Source of the DNA: Niastella sp.
GTDB taxonomy: Bacteria; Bacteroidota; Bacteroidia; Chitinophagales; Chitinophagaceae
Reading direction: 5' to 3'
DNA length: 39,187 nucleotides
NCBI GenBank assembly: GCA_017744515.1
Contig: JAGIBF010000077.1
Span: 1 to 39,187 of the forward strand
Within the stretch, counting starts at the first letter, position 1, and the number at the start of each line of letters is the position of its first letter. A program made the position numbers and the translations under genes. The notes beneath the pieces are model-generated. The model saw only the letters and a list, made by a program, of their open reading frames with translations. It made no database searches and had not been told where the DNA came from. Of this stretch, positions 7,093 through 15,607 are shown piece after piece.

Positions 7093-10000
7093 TAAAAGTT
7101 AACATTTACACCCACTACATAAGTCCTTGGCGCCGGATAGCTGAAGCGGGCATATTCATTACCATTCTCAGGATCAAACCCTCTCCACTTTGTCCAGGTA
7201 AAGAGATTCTGTGCCTGCAGGTTGATCTGCAGTCCACTGATCACTTTCCATTTACTGATCAATGCTTGTGGTATGTTGTATCCAATGTTCACATTTCTCA
7301 GGCGCACATAAGACGCATCCTGAATATCGCGCGATGTATAGTTGCGGGGTGCATCGATGCGGGGCAGGATGGCATTGTCGCCCGGCTTCTTCCAGCGATC
7401 GTATAACAAACGTGTTGACTGGTTGCTGGTGATGAAGCTGGGGTTCTCGTTGAAATAGTCTTCATTGTTGTAGCGGTTCACTTTGGCAGTGAAGGTGAAC
7501 AGGGCGTTGAAGTAAAAATCCTTCCAGCTTACTGATGTATTGAAGCCTCCGGTGATAATGGGGATATAGGTTCCAAACTCTGCTACGCTCAAGGTAGCTG
7601 CGTTGTAATCGGTAGTGATCTGTCCGTCGGGTGTATAGTATTGCGGATCACCATTGGTTGGATTCACCCCAGCCCACTTGGGTGCAAAATGTGAACCGTA
7701 AGGCAGACCAACGCGGATAATGCCGGTATACTGGTACTCAAATTCGTTGCTGCCACCGAGATCCAGCACAACGTTTTTATTATAGGCCATGTTACCGCCT
7801 ACTGTCCACACCAGGTTCTTTGTCTTTACCACATCTCCCTGCAGGTCGAATTCCACACCACGGTTGCGCATCTTTCCTGCACTGATGTTCAGCTCATCAA
7901 ACCCTGAAGTGGCCGACAGTGGCTGATCGATAAAAAGATTGCTGGTGATGCGGTTATAGAATTCTGTAGTAAGACGAATGCGGTTGTTGAGCAAGCCAAG
8001 GTCAAAACCAATGTTCAGCTCCTTGGCGTATTCCCAATCATAATTGGCATTGCCGGGCTGCACGGGTACGATCGCCGTGTTGCCACCATAGCTGGCGCTT
8101 CCATAAGTGGGCAGGTAGGTAAAGTTGCCAGGGAATGGACTGGCTGTTGTACCATAACTGGCCCTTAAACGCAGGTTGGAGATGGCATCGATATTTTCGA
8201 GGAACTGTTCTCTTTTCACTTCCCAGCTTACGCCTGCTGAATAGAATCCGTGCCACCGGTTTTCTTTGGGTAAGGTAGATGATCCATCATACCGGTAGCT
8301 GGCATTCAGTGTATACTTGTTTTGATAAGTATATCGCAGCAAGCCGATAAAAGAGGCCATGGCATTCTGGGTACGACCTCCACTGAGGCTTGGAATAAAT
8401 GTGGCCGGACTGCCTATACCGGCAATAGTGCCCGGCAGCCTTGCGTTGAGGCCGTAGGCTGTATATCCGAATGATTTGTTTTTATTACTCAGGTACTCAT
8501 ACAGGCCGGATACTTCGAGGTCATGGTCTTCTGCAAAAACATTGTTGTAGGTAAGACCGGATGTAGATACCAGCGAAAAGCGACGTGATGAAGATTCGCC
8601 AAAGCTTCCGAGGCGTCCATTGGAAACTCTTCTGCCCGCATAGGACTCCGGATTTACCCACTGCTCACCGGTGAGGTCGCGGTAATCGATGCCCAGGCGC
8701 GTCTTGGCTGTCAGCCCCTTTGCGAGGTTATAACTTACCGACATACCGAGTATCGTTTTTATCTGGTCCTGCTTATTGGTCGTATTCAGCATACGCTCGT
8801 AGGAATCGCTGCCTTCGCGGAGATCCAATACAGGATAGTTGGCCCCATCGCCGGTAGTAACCAGTTTACCATCGGGTGCGTAGGGATATTCATAGGGCAG
8901 TGCATAATAAACAGCCGACAAAGGGTTATTACCGCCAGAGCCGCCTTCATTCTGTATGAGGTTGGATCTTGAATAGCCAACATTCAGGTTGAAGTTGGCG
9001 GTCAGTTTACCAAAGCTGAAATCGAGGTTATTCTTCAGCGTATATCTTTTAAGGTCCGATACCCTCACCAAACCTTGCTGATCGAAATAATTCAGTGAAG
9101 TATAAAAGCGGATATTCTGGTTGCCGCCACTCGCGCTTATCTGCTGCTCCATGAATCGTCCGTTGCGCATAAACAGATCACGCCAATCGGTATTGACGCC
9201 CAGCAGGCTGTCTACAATATGATCGGCTTCCAGCTTTTCAGCAGGTGTTTTAGAAGCGTAGTCAGGATTCAGTTTTGAATACGTCCAGAAGGGACCGGCT
9301 TCTGCGCCCGTTTCTACACCAATGCCTTCTTCAAACTCTTTTCTTTCAGCGGAGTTCATCATCCTGAACTTCGTAGAAGTAAGCGTTGATACACCGTATT
9401 GCGACCTGTATTCTATGGATAGCTTACCAGCTTTCCCTTTTTTGGTAGTGATCACGATCACACCGTTTGAACCACGGGAGCCATACAATGCTTTGGCAGA
9501 TGCATCTTTCAATACTGTTACGGATTCAATATCGCCGGGGTTAAGCGCCTGGAAGAATCCCGCTTCGATGGGTACGCCGTCCATTACATACAATACTGAG
9601 TTATTGCCTCCAATGGAACCAATACCACGCAGCACTACATTGGCACTGGTGCCGGGCTGTCCTGAAACGGCGGCTACCGACAAGCCGGGCACACGTCCCT
9701 GCAAGGCTTGCTCGAAAGTTGCAACAGGCACATCATTGATCTTATCCCCTCCTACTATTGTAGCAGCAGAGGCAGACTTGTTGCGTGTATAATTGGTATA
9801 ACCTGTCACCACTACTTCATTCAGGTTCACAGCAGACAGTTTCAATGATACATTGATCGTTTGCTGGCCGTTGATAGGGATCTTTTGTTCCAGGTATCCT
9901 ACCAATGAAAACTCCAGTGTTTTAGCATTGTCCGGAACCAGGATGGAGTACTCACCACTTGCATTGGTGAGCGCTCCAATAGAGGTTCCTGCTACTAATA

Positions 10001-10391
10001 CGGATACGCCAGTTAAAGGTGCATTATCCGGCCCCGTGACCTTACCCTTAATAACTTTATCGGGTACGGGTTTCTTTTCAGTTGAAAATATGACGACGAG
10101 ATTGTCTTCCTTCAGTGAATAATTCAGGGGGAGACCATTGAATGCCTGTGTAAGTACCTGATCGAGGCTGGCGCCTTTGGCATTGATATCGATCTTTTTG
10201 TCTTCGGGCAAAGTGCCTGTGTGGTACACAAACCGGTAGAGGGTTTGTTTCTCCACTTCATTGAGCAGGCGCTTCAGTGTAGCTTGCCTTAGTTGCAGGT
10301 TGATCTTTTCCTGTGCAAAGCCCCGGGCATGCACCTGCAGGCATATACACGCCAGCAACAAAACCACTACGGAGTGTTTAGCAGTCTTCAT
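7092..10391 (-). CDS. SusC/RagA-family TonB-dependent transporter with STN domain
   Basis: I place the start at the ATG at 10391 because it begins a good signal peptide (MKTAKHSVVV...). The frame extends nine codons further only to a TTG. The product is about 1,099 aa. In order: signal peptide; an STN secretin/TonB short domain (about residues 28-102); a carboxypeptidase-regulatory-like repeat (about 113-195); the L-N-E-V-V-V-T-G-Y TonB-box region; a plug with D-G-V-P-I; and a long beta-barrel ending in an aromatic residue (V-N-V-N-F). SusC proteins are the barrel of an energised uptake complex with SusD. The STN domain normally senses import and signals to a FecR-type anti-sigma factor, and exactly such a gene lies 41 bp upstream. 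Sigma, FecR, SusC, SusD and the hydrolase run in one direction. Confidence 0.94.
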   Translation of the reverse strand: MKTAKHSVVVLLLACICLQVHARGFAQEKINLQLRQATLKRLLNEVEKQTLYRFVYHTGTLPEDKKIDINAKGASLDQVLTQAFNGLPLNYSLKEDNLVVIFSTEKKPVPDKVIKGKVTGPDNAPLTGVSVLVAGTSIGALTNASGEYSILVPDNAKTLEFSLVGYLEQKIPINGQQTINVSLKLSAVNLNEVVVTGYTNYTRNKSASAATIVGGDKINDVPVATFEQALQGRVPGLSVAAVSGQPGTSANVVLRGIGSIGGNNSVLYVMDGVPIEAGFFQALNPGDIESVTVLKDASAKALYGSRGSNGVIVITTKKGKAGKLSIEYRSQYGVSTLTSTKFRMMNSAERKEFEEGIGVETGAEAGPFWTYSKLNPDYASKTPAEKLEADHIVDSLLGVNTDWRDLFMRNGRFMEQQISASGGNQNIRFYTSLNYFDQQGLVRVSDLKRYTLKNNLDFSFGKLTANFNLNVGYSRSNLIQNEGGSGGNNPLSAVYYALPYEYPYAPDGKLVTTGDGANYPVLDLREGSDSYERMLNTTNKQDQIKTILGMSVSYNLAKGLTAKTRLGIDYRDLTGEQWVNPESYAGRRVSNGRLGSFGESSSRRFSLVSTSGLTYNNVFAEDHDLEVSGLYEYLSNKNKSFGYTAYGLNARLPGTIAGIGSPATFIPSLSGGRTQNAMASFIGLLRYTYQNKYTLNASYRYDGSSTLPKENRWHGFYSAGVSWEVKREQFLENIDAISNLRLRASYGTTASPFPGNFTYLPTYGSASYGGNTAIVPVQPGNANYDWEYAKELNIGFDLGLLNNRIRLTTEFYNRITSNLFIDQPLSATSGFDELNISAGKMRNRGVEFDLQGDVVKTKNLVWTVGGNMAYNKNVVLDLGGSNEFEYQYTGIIRVGLPYGSHFAPKWAGVNPTNGDPQYYTPDGQITTDYNAATLSVAEFGTYIPIITGGFNTSVSWKDFYFNALFTFTAKVNRYNNEDYFNENPSFITSNQSTRLLYDRWKKPGDNAILPRIDAPRNYTSRDIQDASYVRLRNVNIGYNIPQALISKWKVISGLQINLQAQNLFTWTKWRGFDPENGNEYARFSYPAPRTYVVGVNVNF

Positions 10392-10432
10392 AATGTTAGT
10401 TGGTTTACAATGAAACAATTCGTATCAGTTCT

Positions 10433-11536
10433 TTATTGACTGATAATGATCTTTTCTTTTTCTACCTGGAAATTAAAAGGATAAGATAGCTGCAAGGCTT
10501 CCAGTGCCTTTATGATCGTTTCACTTTCAAAGGTGCCGGAGTACCGGTAGGTTTTTACTTTTTCATCGGCAAAGCTGATCTCGATGCCGTACCATGTCTG
10601 CAGTTTGGCAGCAATGGCCGACAGTGGTTCGTCTTCTATTTTAAGTCTGTTGCGTACCCAGGCAATCTCTTTTGCCTTGTGGTCTGAAGGGTCCACAGTC
10701 ATAGGTTCTATGCGCACAGGATTGGCTGTTGTAGTGGTACTGGCTCCTCCCGTGTGGGTGAATACCAGCTTCATATTGGGCGTAAGGATCACCGGCTTGC
10801 CGGGATGGTCTTTTACTGTTACTGCCACCTTGCCTCTGAACAAAGCGGTTTCTGTATGTGGATTAGAAGGATAAGCTCTTACGTTGAATACGGTACCCAA
10901 TACTTCGATATTGATAGCATTCGTATGCACGATGAACGGACGCTGCTTATCATGTGTCACATCAAAGAAAGCTTCTCCTGTGAGGTTTAATTCCCTGTTG
11001 GAAGTGTTGAAATTATCGGCCAGCGTAATACTGCTGTTGCTACGCAGGGTCACTACCGTACCATCGGGCAATACCACCGTTTTACGCGGCTCGTTGCCTG
11101 AACTGAGCACAGGATGTTTATGAGAGGTCGTAGTTGTAACTACCTGCTCCGGCTGCTGCGTTGTTTTGCCGGGCCTGAGCAGGAAATAGCCTGCCACCAC
11201 CAGTACCAATATAGAAGCTGCAATGGCAGCTACATATTTGAAACGGGATCGTACAGACCTTACAGGAGCTGGCGTATCCTGTTGCAATGCCTGCTTCAAC
11301 ATGTCGAAGCGATCGATACCATCCTTCAATTGACCTACCTGCTCCTGCAGGTTGCCCTGTTTGGCATTGAGGATGGAGATAACACGCCGGGCCTCCTGGA
11401 TAAGCTCCTGTTTATGTGGATTGTTCCTGATCCAGTTTGTCCAGTATTGTACCGCCTCTGCATCATCTCCCAGGCAATAATGCTGGAATGAGTTATCGCA
11501 GATAAAGTCTTCTACAGTATAGTTTTGGATATCCAT
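10433..11536 (-). CDS. FecR-family transmembrane anti-sigma factor
   Basis: The 367-aa protein has a cytosolic N-terminal part (residues 1-99) that would hold the sigma factor, one membrane span at about 100-120, a FecR domain at about 150-245 (V-V-L-P-D-G-T-V-V-T-L at 154-164) and a C-terminal DUF4974 domain at about 297-365, starting L-K-I-E-D-E-P-L. The last domain is the usual contact for the STN domain of a partner TonB transporter. It lies between the ECF sigma gene and the SusC gene, so it should relay transporter occupancy across the inner membrane. A 175-bp gap separates it from the sigma gene, so it may have its own promoter or a processed transcript. Confidence 0.93.
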   Translation of the reverse strand: MDIQNYTVEDFICDNSFQHYCLGDDAEAVQYWTNWIRNNPHKQELIQEARRVISILNAKQGNLQEQVGQLKDGIDRFDMLKQALQQDTPAPVRSVRSRFKYVAAIAASILVLVVAGYFLLRPGKTTQQPEQVVTTTTSHKHPVLSSGNEPRKTVVLPDGTVVTLRSNSSITLADNFNTSNRELNLTGEAFFDVTHDKQRPFIVHTNAINIEVLGTVFNVRAYPSNPHTETALFRGKVAVTVKDHPGKPVILTPNMKLVFTHTGGASTTTTANPVRIEPMTVDPSDHKAKEIAWVRNRLKIEDEPLSAIAAKLQTWYGIEISFADEKVKTYRYSGTFESETIIKALEALQLSYPFNFQVEKEKIIISQ

Positions 11537-11711
11537 GTACAGGCCCTTTATTATACAGAGGGCCGTTTTTTTACTTTTTCCCGGATATTTTTCGTCTTTT
11601 TTTATTTTTAATATGTCTCCTGTCGGGCTGAGCCCCGTCGAAGTCCTCCAAAGATATCCTTCGATAACCCTTCGACAGGCTCAGGGTGACATACTTAGCA
11701 TGAGAGCAGTT
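11537..11711. other. Gap between sigma and fecR genes with T-rich runs and a repeat
   Basis: This stretch holds several runs of T on the plus strand (11565-11610) and then a REP-like inverted repeat listed separately. No open frame or recognisable promoter box is apparent. On the minus strand the sequence is the leader of the FecR gene, where the T runs read as A-rich sequence. Confidence 0.4.
11621..11691. repeat. REP-like imperfect inverted repeat
   Basis: The left arm tgtcgggctgagccccgtcg (11621-11640, continuing aag to 11643) is the imperfect reverse complement of the right arm cttcgacaggctcagggtga (11670-11689, continuing ca). Both share the core C-T-G-A-G-C-C and a G-T-C-G-A-A-G end. 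A third copy of the c-c-t-t-c-g-a element lies between them at 11658-11664. From memory, very similar short palindromes occur in many copies in unrelated bacterial genomes. It lies inside the sigma/fecR transcription unit. Confidence 0.6.
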
Positions 11712-12263
11712 TTACTTTAAGATTTTCCGCAATACCTGGATGGCATTGTAAATGGTGTTGTAGGCTGTTTTGATACTTTGTGAAGTTTGGGCAGCTACCT
11801 GCTCATAATTAAGTCCCTCGAAGAACATGAGGCGGATGAGCTCTTTTTGTTTGGGGGTCAGTTGCTCCATGGCTTTGTACAGCTTTTGCCGTAACTCTTC
11901 ATCGTGCTGCACACGTATGATGATCTCCTCATAAGGGAGTTCTTCATGTTCTTCTTTGGCCGAAAGCCGGTTGATGGCCGCATCTGTTTTGGAATCGCGG
12001 TCCAGCTTATCGAGTAGCATCCTGCGAAGCGAAGTAAAGAGGTAGGCCCGCACCTGCGTCACGGCATTCAGCCGTGCATGTTTTTCCCATAATTGAAAGA
12101 AGAGTTGGGTAACGCAATCTTTTACCAATTCGTCGTTGGCTGTGACTTTCAACCCAAAGCGAACGAGGTGGAAATAGGTATGATTGTACAACTCAAAAAG
12201 TGCTTGTTTATCACCCCTTCTGAGCTGCTCCCAATAGCGTATAAGCTGTTCTTCCTCGTTCAT
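11712..12263 (-). CDS. ECF (sigma-70 family) RNA polymerase sigma factor
   Basis: The 183-aa protein has only sigma regions 2 and 4. Region 2 is at about residues 20-95 (F-E-L-Y-N-H-T-Y followed by V-T-Q-L-F-F-Q-L-W-E-K, then R-A-Y-L-F-T-S-L-R-R). Region 4 is at about 125-180 with the helix-turn-helix L-N-Y-E-Q-V-A-A-Q-T-S-Q-S-I-K-T-A-Y-N. This is the Bacteroidota type paired with FecR and SusC. It should direct transcription of the downstream susCD-hydrolase genes when FecR releases it. Its start is 29 bp after the stop codon of the tricorn-protease gene, so the two may share a transcript. It is probably not an iron regulator, given its neighbours. Confidence 0.93.
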   Translation of the reverse strand: MNEEEQLIRYWEQLRRGDKQALFELYNHTYFHLVRFGLKVTANDELVKDCVTQLFFQLWEKHARLNAVTQVRAYLFTSLRRMLLDKLDRDSKTDAAINRLSAKEEHEELPYEEIIIRVQHDEELRQKLYKAMEQLTPKQKELIRLMFFEGLNYEQVAAQTSQSIKTAYNTIYNAIQVLRKILK

Positions 12264-12292
12264 GCACCGGCAACTTTATGCGTGAAGATACG

Positions 12293-15200
12293 CTACGGTT
12301 TGTTTGTAAGATCGTTAATCAGTTCAGAGATAGCTCTTTCCAGTTGTTGATCGCGGCCCTGGCTTACCGGCCCATATTCATTCATCACACGTATGTCGGG
12401 CTCTGTCTGGTAATTTTCCAAATACTTTCCTCCTGTCGTTTTAACACCCAGCGTAGGCACACTGAAACTCAATGAAGGGTCCTGCAGCGCCTGACCTGTC
12501 ATCCAGGTGCAGCTGCCCGGAATGGGCATGCCTACCAGCTTGCCCATGTGCAGGAATTGATAATCGTATACGAAACAATGCCCATCACTATAGTTCGATT
12601 CATTGGCCAGTACAATGGAAGGCTTCGTCCAGCGGAATAACGGCTCTTTGCCTACCATGAAATCATCGCTGGTATTCTCGCGCACTTTGGTGCCACTCAG
12701 GAACATCACCAGTTCCGGCGCCAGATCGCCACCACGGTTGAAACGTGTATCGACCAACAGCGCCTTGCATTTAGCCAATTTACCCAGTGCTTCCTCAAAA
12801 ATAGTACGGTATGCAGCATCGTTCATTCGATACAGGTGCACATAACCTATTGTGCCGTTGCCCGACTTTTCTGTTTCTTCCAGGTTACGCTGTACCCAAC
12901 GCTTGTACAACAACTCAGCTTCCTCGGCAGGCGTTACCGGCTTTAGGGTTATTTCCTTTGTTGCATCGCTGGTGCGGATGCGCAACAATACGCGCTTGCC
13001 GGCCTTTCCATTCAGGTATTGAGCTATATCCTTGTCTTTATCGATCGCTTCGCCATCGATGGCTTCAATGATATCGCCTGCTTTTACGGGCTGTGCAACC
13101 CGGTCGAGCGGACCACCCGCCATCACTTCTTCAATGCGTACACCGTTGCCCGTATAAGCCTGATCATAAAACACACCCAGCGAAGCAGTGATGGTACTGT
13201 CTTTACGTGGATTGGTATAGGTGGCGCCCGTATGGCTTACATTCAATTCGCCCAGCAGCTCATTCAGCATCTCGGCAAGATCATAATTGTTATCGATGCC
13301 CGGCAGGTAGCGCTCGTACACAACTTTCAACGCCTGCCAATCTGAGCCGTGCATCCCGGCTGTATAAAAAGTAGTAGCCGTTCTTCGCCATACATGCTCA
13401 AACATCTCCTGCCGTTCCTTTGCGGGGTCAATCAACATATCTGTCTTTGTCTCGATCCTTTGCTGTCGTGCATTCACTGGGTCGATCCGGAATATTTTAT
13501 CATCTGCCAGCAGGAAAATATGCTGTTGTGCTTTGTCCCACTGCATGCTTCCATTGCGCACATTCAATCGCATCGCTATTTTGGTTTCCCGCGTACGCAG
13601 ATTGGTAGCCCACAGGTCATAATTCTTTTCAACCTTGCACAGGTAATACAGCGTGCTGCCATCTTTACTTACCAGTGCGTCCGACAGTAAACCTGCCTGT
13701 GCCGTAAGCCGTTCTTTCCGGTCACGCAAATGCAGCCAATCTACGGAAGTCCAGTCAGTATCGCCTTTGCGGTTGGTATTTTTTGAAGTGTCTGCCACTG
13801 CCGGTTTATCCTCTCTGAAACTTTCGCGATCGGCTGTATTGGGAAACATGGCATATACATCTTGCTGGCGCGTGCTGCTGTTGGCATAACTGTGCAGGCC
13901 CTGTCGATCGCTGTACCACATGATCATTTTGCCATCCATCATCCAGGTGGGATGCTGATCTGTATAACCACTTTGCGTCAGGTTCATGAGCTGTCCTTTG
14001 CCAGATGCATGAACAATACCCACCTCATCATTACCACTCCCCTGCTCCATGAATTGCACCAGCAGCCATTGACCATCCGGGCTCCAGGAAAAATATTGAT
14101 CATGGTCGCGCCTGCTGGTCAGTTGCGCCCGTGTAAGCAACGTACGTGCGTTGCCCGTCGCCAGGTCAAGGACTTTAAGTGTAGCCCGGTCTTCTATAAA
14201 AGCTACAGCTTCGCCATTGGGCGAATAAGCAGGCTGGTAATTTTCTTTGCCATTGCCGATCAGCAATTTTTCCTGTACCTGTACCGCCGTAGTGAATAAA
14301 CTATCTTTGTTGCCTGCCCTGATGGCCTCAAATATCTTCCAACTGTTATCGCGCTCACTGGCATACAACAGTTTGCTCCCATCGGGAGAAAAACTGACGC
14401 TGGCTTCTGTGCCCGGCGTGTGCGTAATCTGCTTAACATTTTTTCCTTCCACACTGCTCACAAAAACATCACCGCGGGCTACGAAGGCTACTTCTTTACC
14501 GGAAGGCGACACCGCCATCTCCTGCACTTCTGTAACGAGTATCTTTTTGTCTTGCTTCTGTTCAATGGCAGGGATCGTAATGTTTACCAGTACAGGTTCC
14601 GCACCGGGCTTTTTGATGAATACCTGCCCATCATATCCAAAGCAAAGGGTGTTGTTTCGTGCAATGCTTAAAAAACGGATGGGGTGTCCCTTAAAAAAAG
14701 TAACAGGTCGCGCCGTAGTATCAGCCAAAGACAATTGCCAGATATTGAAGTTGCCACTTCTTTCACTCAGGTAATAAACGCTTTTATTATCAGCTGAAAA
14801 CACCGGGCTTCTGTCTTCTCCTTCAAACGAACTAAGGGGCCGGTGTGAGGTGGCAACCGCATCATATAACCATATATCCCGCGCTGCCGAAGAAGCCTGG
14901 TGCTTGCGCCAGGGATTCTCTCTTGCTTTGTGATCGTGGTACACCAGGAGCTTTCCATCCTTGCTCATCCTGGCATCTTCAGCCGGCGTGGTCAACACCT
15001 GTCTTGTCCTCCCACCTGCTGCGGGCACCTGGTACAACTCCGGCAAAGCATCCGACGGGAACTGCCGGCTACCGGCTGCATCGATCCGTACTGCACTGAA
15101 CAATACAGATAAGTCATCAGCAGAAAAATCATTGGGAAACTCATCACCCGAATACCAAGTCAATCGTCTCGCAGCACCACCCGTGGCAGGCATAATGAAT

Positions 15201-15469
15201 ACATCAAAGTTGCCATTGCGGTCACTCGCAAAAGCAATCGACTTGCCATCATGGCTCCACACCGGCATAAAGTCGTGCGCCTCATGCATCACAAGCGGAA
15301 CGGCCACTCCACCGGCAGCTGCTACTTTATAAATATTGCCCTGATAAGTAAATACGATGCTACGCCCATCGGGAGCAATAGCAGGGTAACGCATCCATTG
15401 CGGACGCTGCTGTGCCTGTAACCAATAAGCGTTTCCCAACAGCAGGATTAAAAGCGTGATCTTTTTCAT
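12293..15469 (-). CDS. Tricorn-type S41 protease with beta-propellers and PDZ domain
   Basis: The product is 1,058 aa from the ATG at 15469, chosen because it gives a clean signal peptide (MKKITLLILLLG...LQAQ); another ATG is two codons upstream. Residues 20-300 and 310-660 are two WD40/TolB-like propellers with repeated S-P-D-G-(K/S) and Y-x-S-x-R blades. A helical C1 part follows with Ser745-His746 in L-N-V-S-H-T-G. A PDZ domain lies at about 762-845 and the S41 catalytic core after that, with Ser961-Asp962 in N-Y-S-D-G and Glu1018 in L-E-N-Y. These match the catalytic Ser-His-Ser-Glu set of archaeal tricorn, and length is near its 1,071 aa. Tricorn is a large cytosolic peptidase in Thermoplasma; the signal peptide here points to the periplasm. 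It is immediately upstream of the sigma/FecR/SusCD genes and may belong to the same peptide-use unit. Confidence 0.9.
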   Translation of the reverse strand: MKKITLLILLLGNAYWLQAQQRPQWMRYPAIAPDGRSIVFTYQGNIYKVAAAGGVAVPLVMHEAHDFMPVWSHDGKSIAFASDRNGNFDVFIMPATGGAARRLTWYSGDEFPNDFSADDLSVLFSAVRIDAAGSRQFPSDALPELYQVPAAGGRTRQVLTTPAEDARMSKDGKLLVYHDHKARENPWRKHQASSAARDIWLYDAVATSHRPLSSFEGEDRSPVFSADNKSVYYLSERSGNFNIWQLSLADTTARPVTFFKGHPIRFLSIARNNTLCFGYDGQVFIKKPGAEPVLVNITIPAIEQKQDKKILVTEVQEMAVSPSGKEVAFVARGDVFVSSVEGKNVKQITHTPGTEASVSFSPDGSKLLYASERDNSWKIFEAIRAGNKDSLFTTAVQVQEKLLIGNGKENYQPAYSPNGEAVAFIEDRATLKVLDLATGNARTLLTRAQLTSRRDHDQYFSWSPDGQWLLVQFMEQGSGNDEVGIVHASGKGQLMNLTQSGYTDQHPTWMMDGKMIMWYSDRQGLHSYANSSTRQQDVYAMFPNTADRESFREDKPAVADTSKNTNRKGDTDWTSVDWLHLRDRKERLTAQAGLLSDALVSKDGSTLYYLCKVEKNYDLWATNLRTRETKIAMRLNVRNGSMQWDKAQQHIFLLADDKIFRIDPVNARQQRIETKTDMLIDPAKERQEMFEHVWRRTATTFYTAGMHGSDWQALKVVYERYLPGIDNNYDLAEMLNELLGELNVSHTGATYTNPRKDSTITASLGVFYDQAYTGNGVRIEEVMAGGPLDRVAQPVKAGDIIEAIDGEAIDKDKDIAQYLNGKAGKRVLLRIRTSDATKEITLKPVTPAEEAELLYKRWVQRNLEETEKSGNGTIGYVHLYRMNDAAYRTIFEEALGKLAKCKALLVDTRFNRGGDLAPELVMFLSGTKVRENTSDDFMVGKEPLFRWTKPSIVLANESNYSDGHCFVYDYQFLHMGKLVGMPIPGSCTWMTGQALQDPSLSFSVPTLGVKTTGGKYLENYQTEPDIRVMNEYGPVSQGRDQQLERAISELINDLTNKP

Positions 15470-15547
15470 GTGCATGCAAAGAGGCGGGAAATTACAGACA
15501 TTTTATCGATTGCGCTCGTTAAGCACTACGATAAGGATCCTTATAAA

Positions 15548-15580
15548 AGAAAAATGAGGCCGGAACGACCTCATTTTTCT
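15548..15580. terminator. Bidirectional intrinsic terminator
   Basis: The arms agaaaaatgagg (15548-15559) and cctcatttttct (15569-15580) form a perfect 12-bp stem around a 9-base loop. Each strand ends the stem in a T-rich run. It lies 28 bases past the stop of the 15608-16732 gene and so separates that gene from the tricorn-protease gene. Confidence 0.8.
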
Positions 15581-15607
15581 TAACACACAGGCAGGAGAAT
15601 AAAGGAC

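Noticed and set aside
5647..10391. Reading the SusCD pair as a standard polysaccharide utilisation locus
   Set aside because: No glycoside hydrolase, lyase or sulfatase is beside it; the linked enzyme is a peptidase fusion. A glycan ligand remains possible but has no support here.
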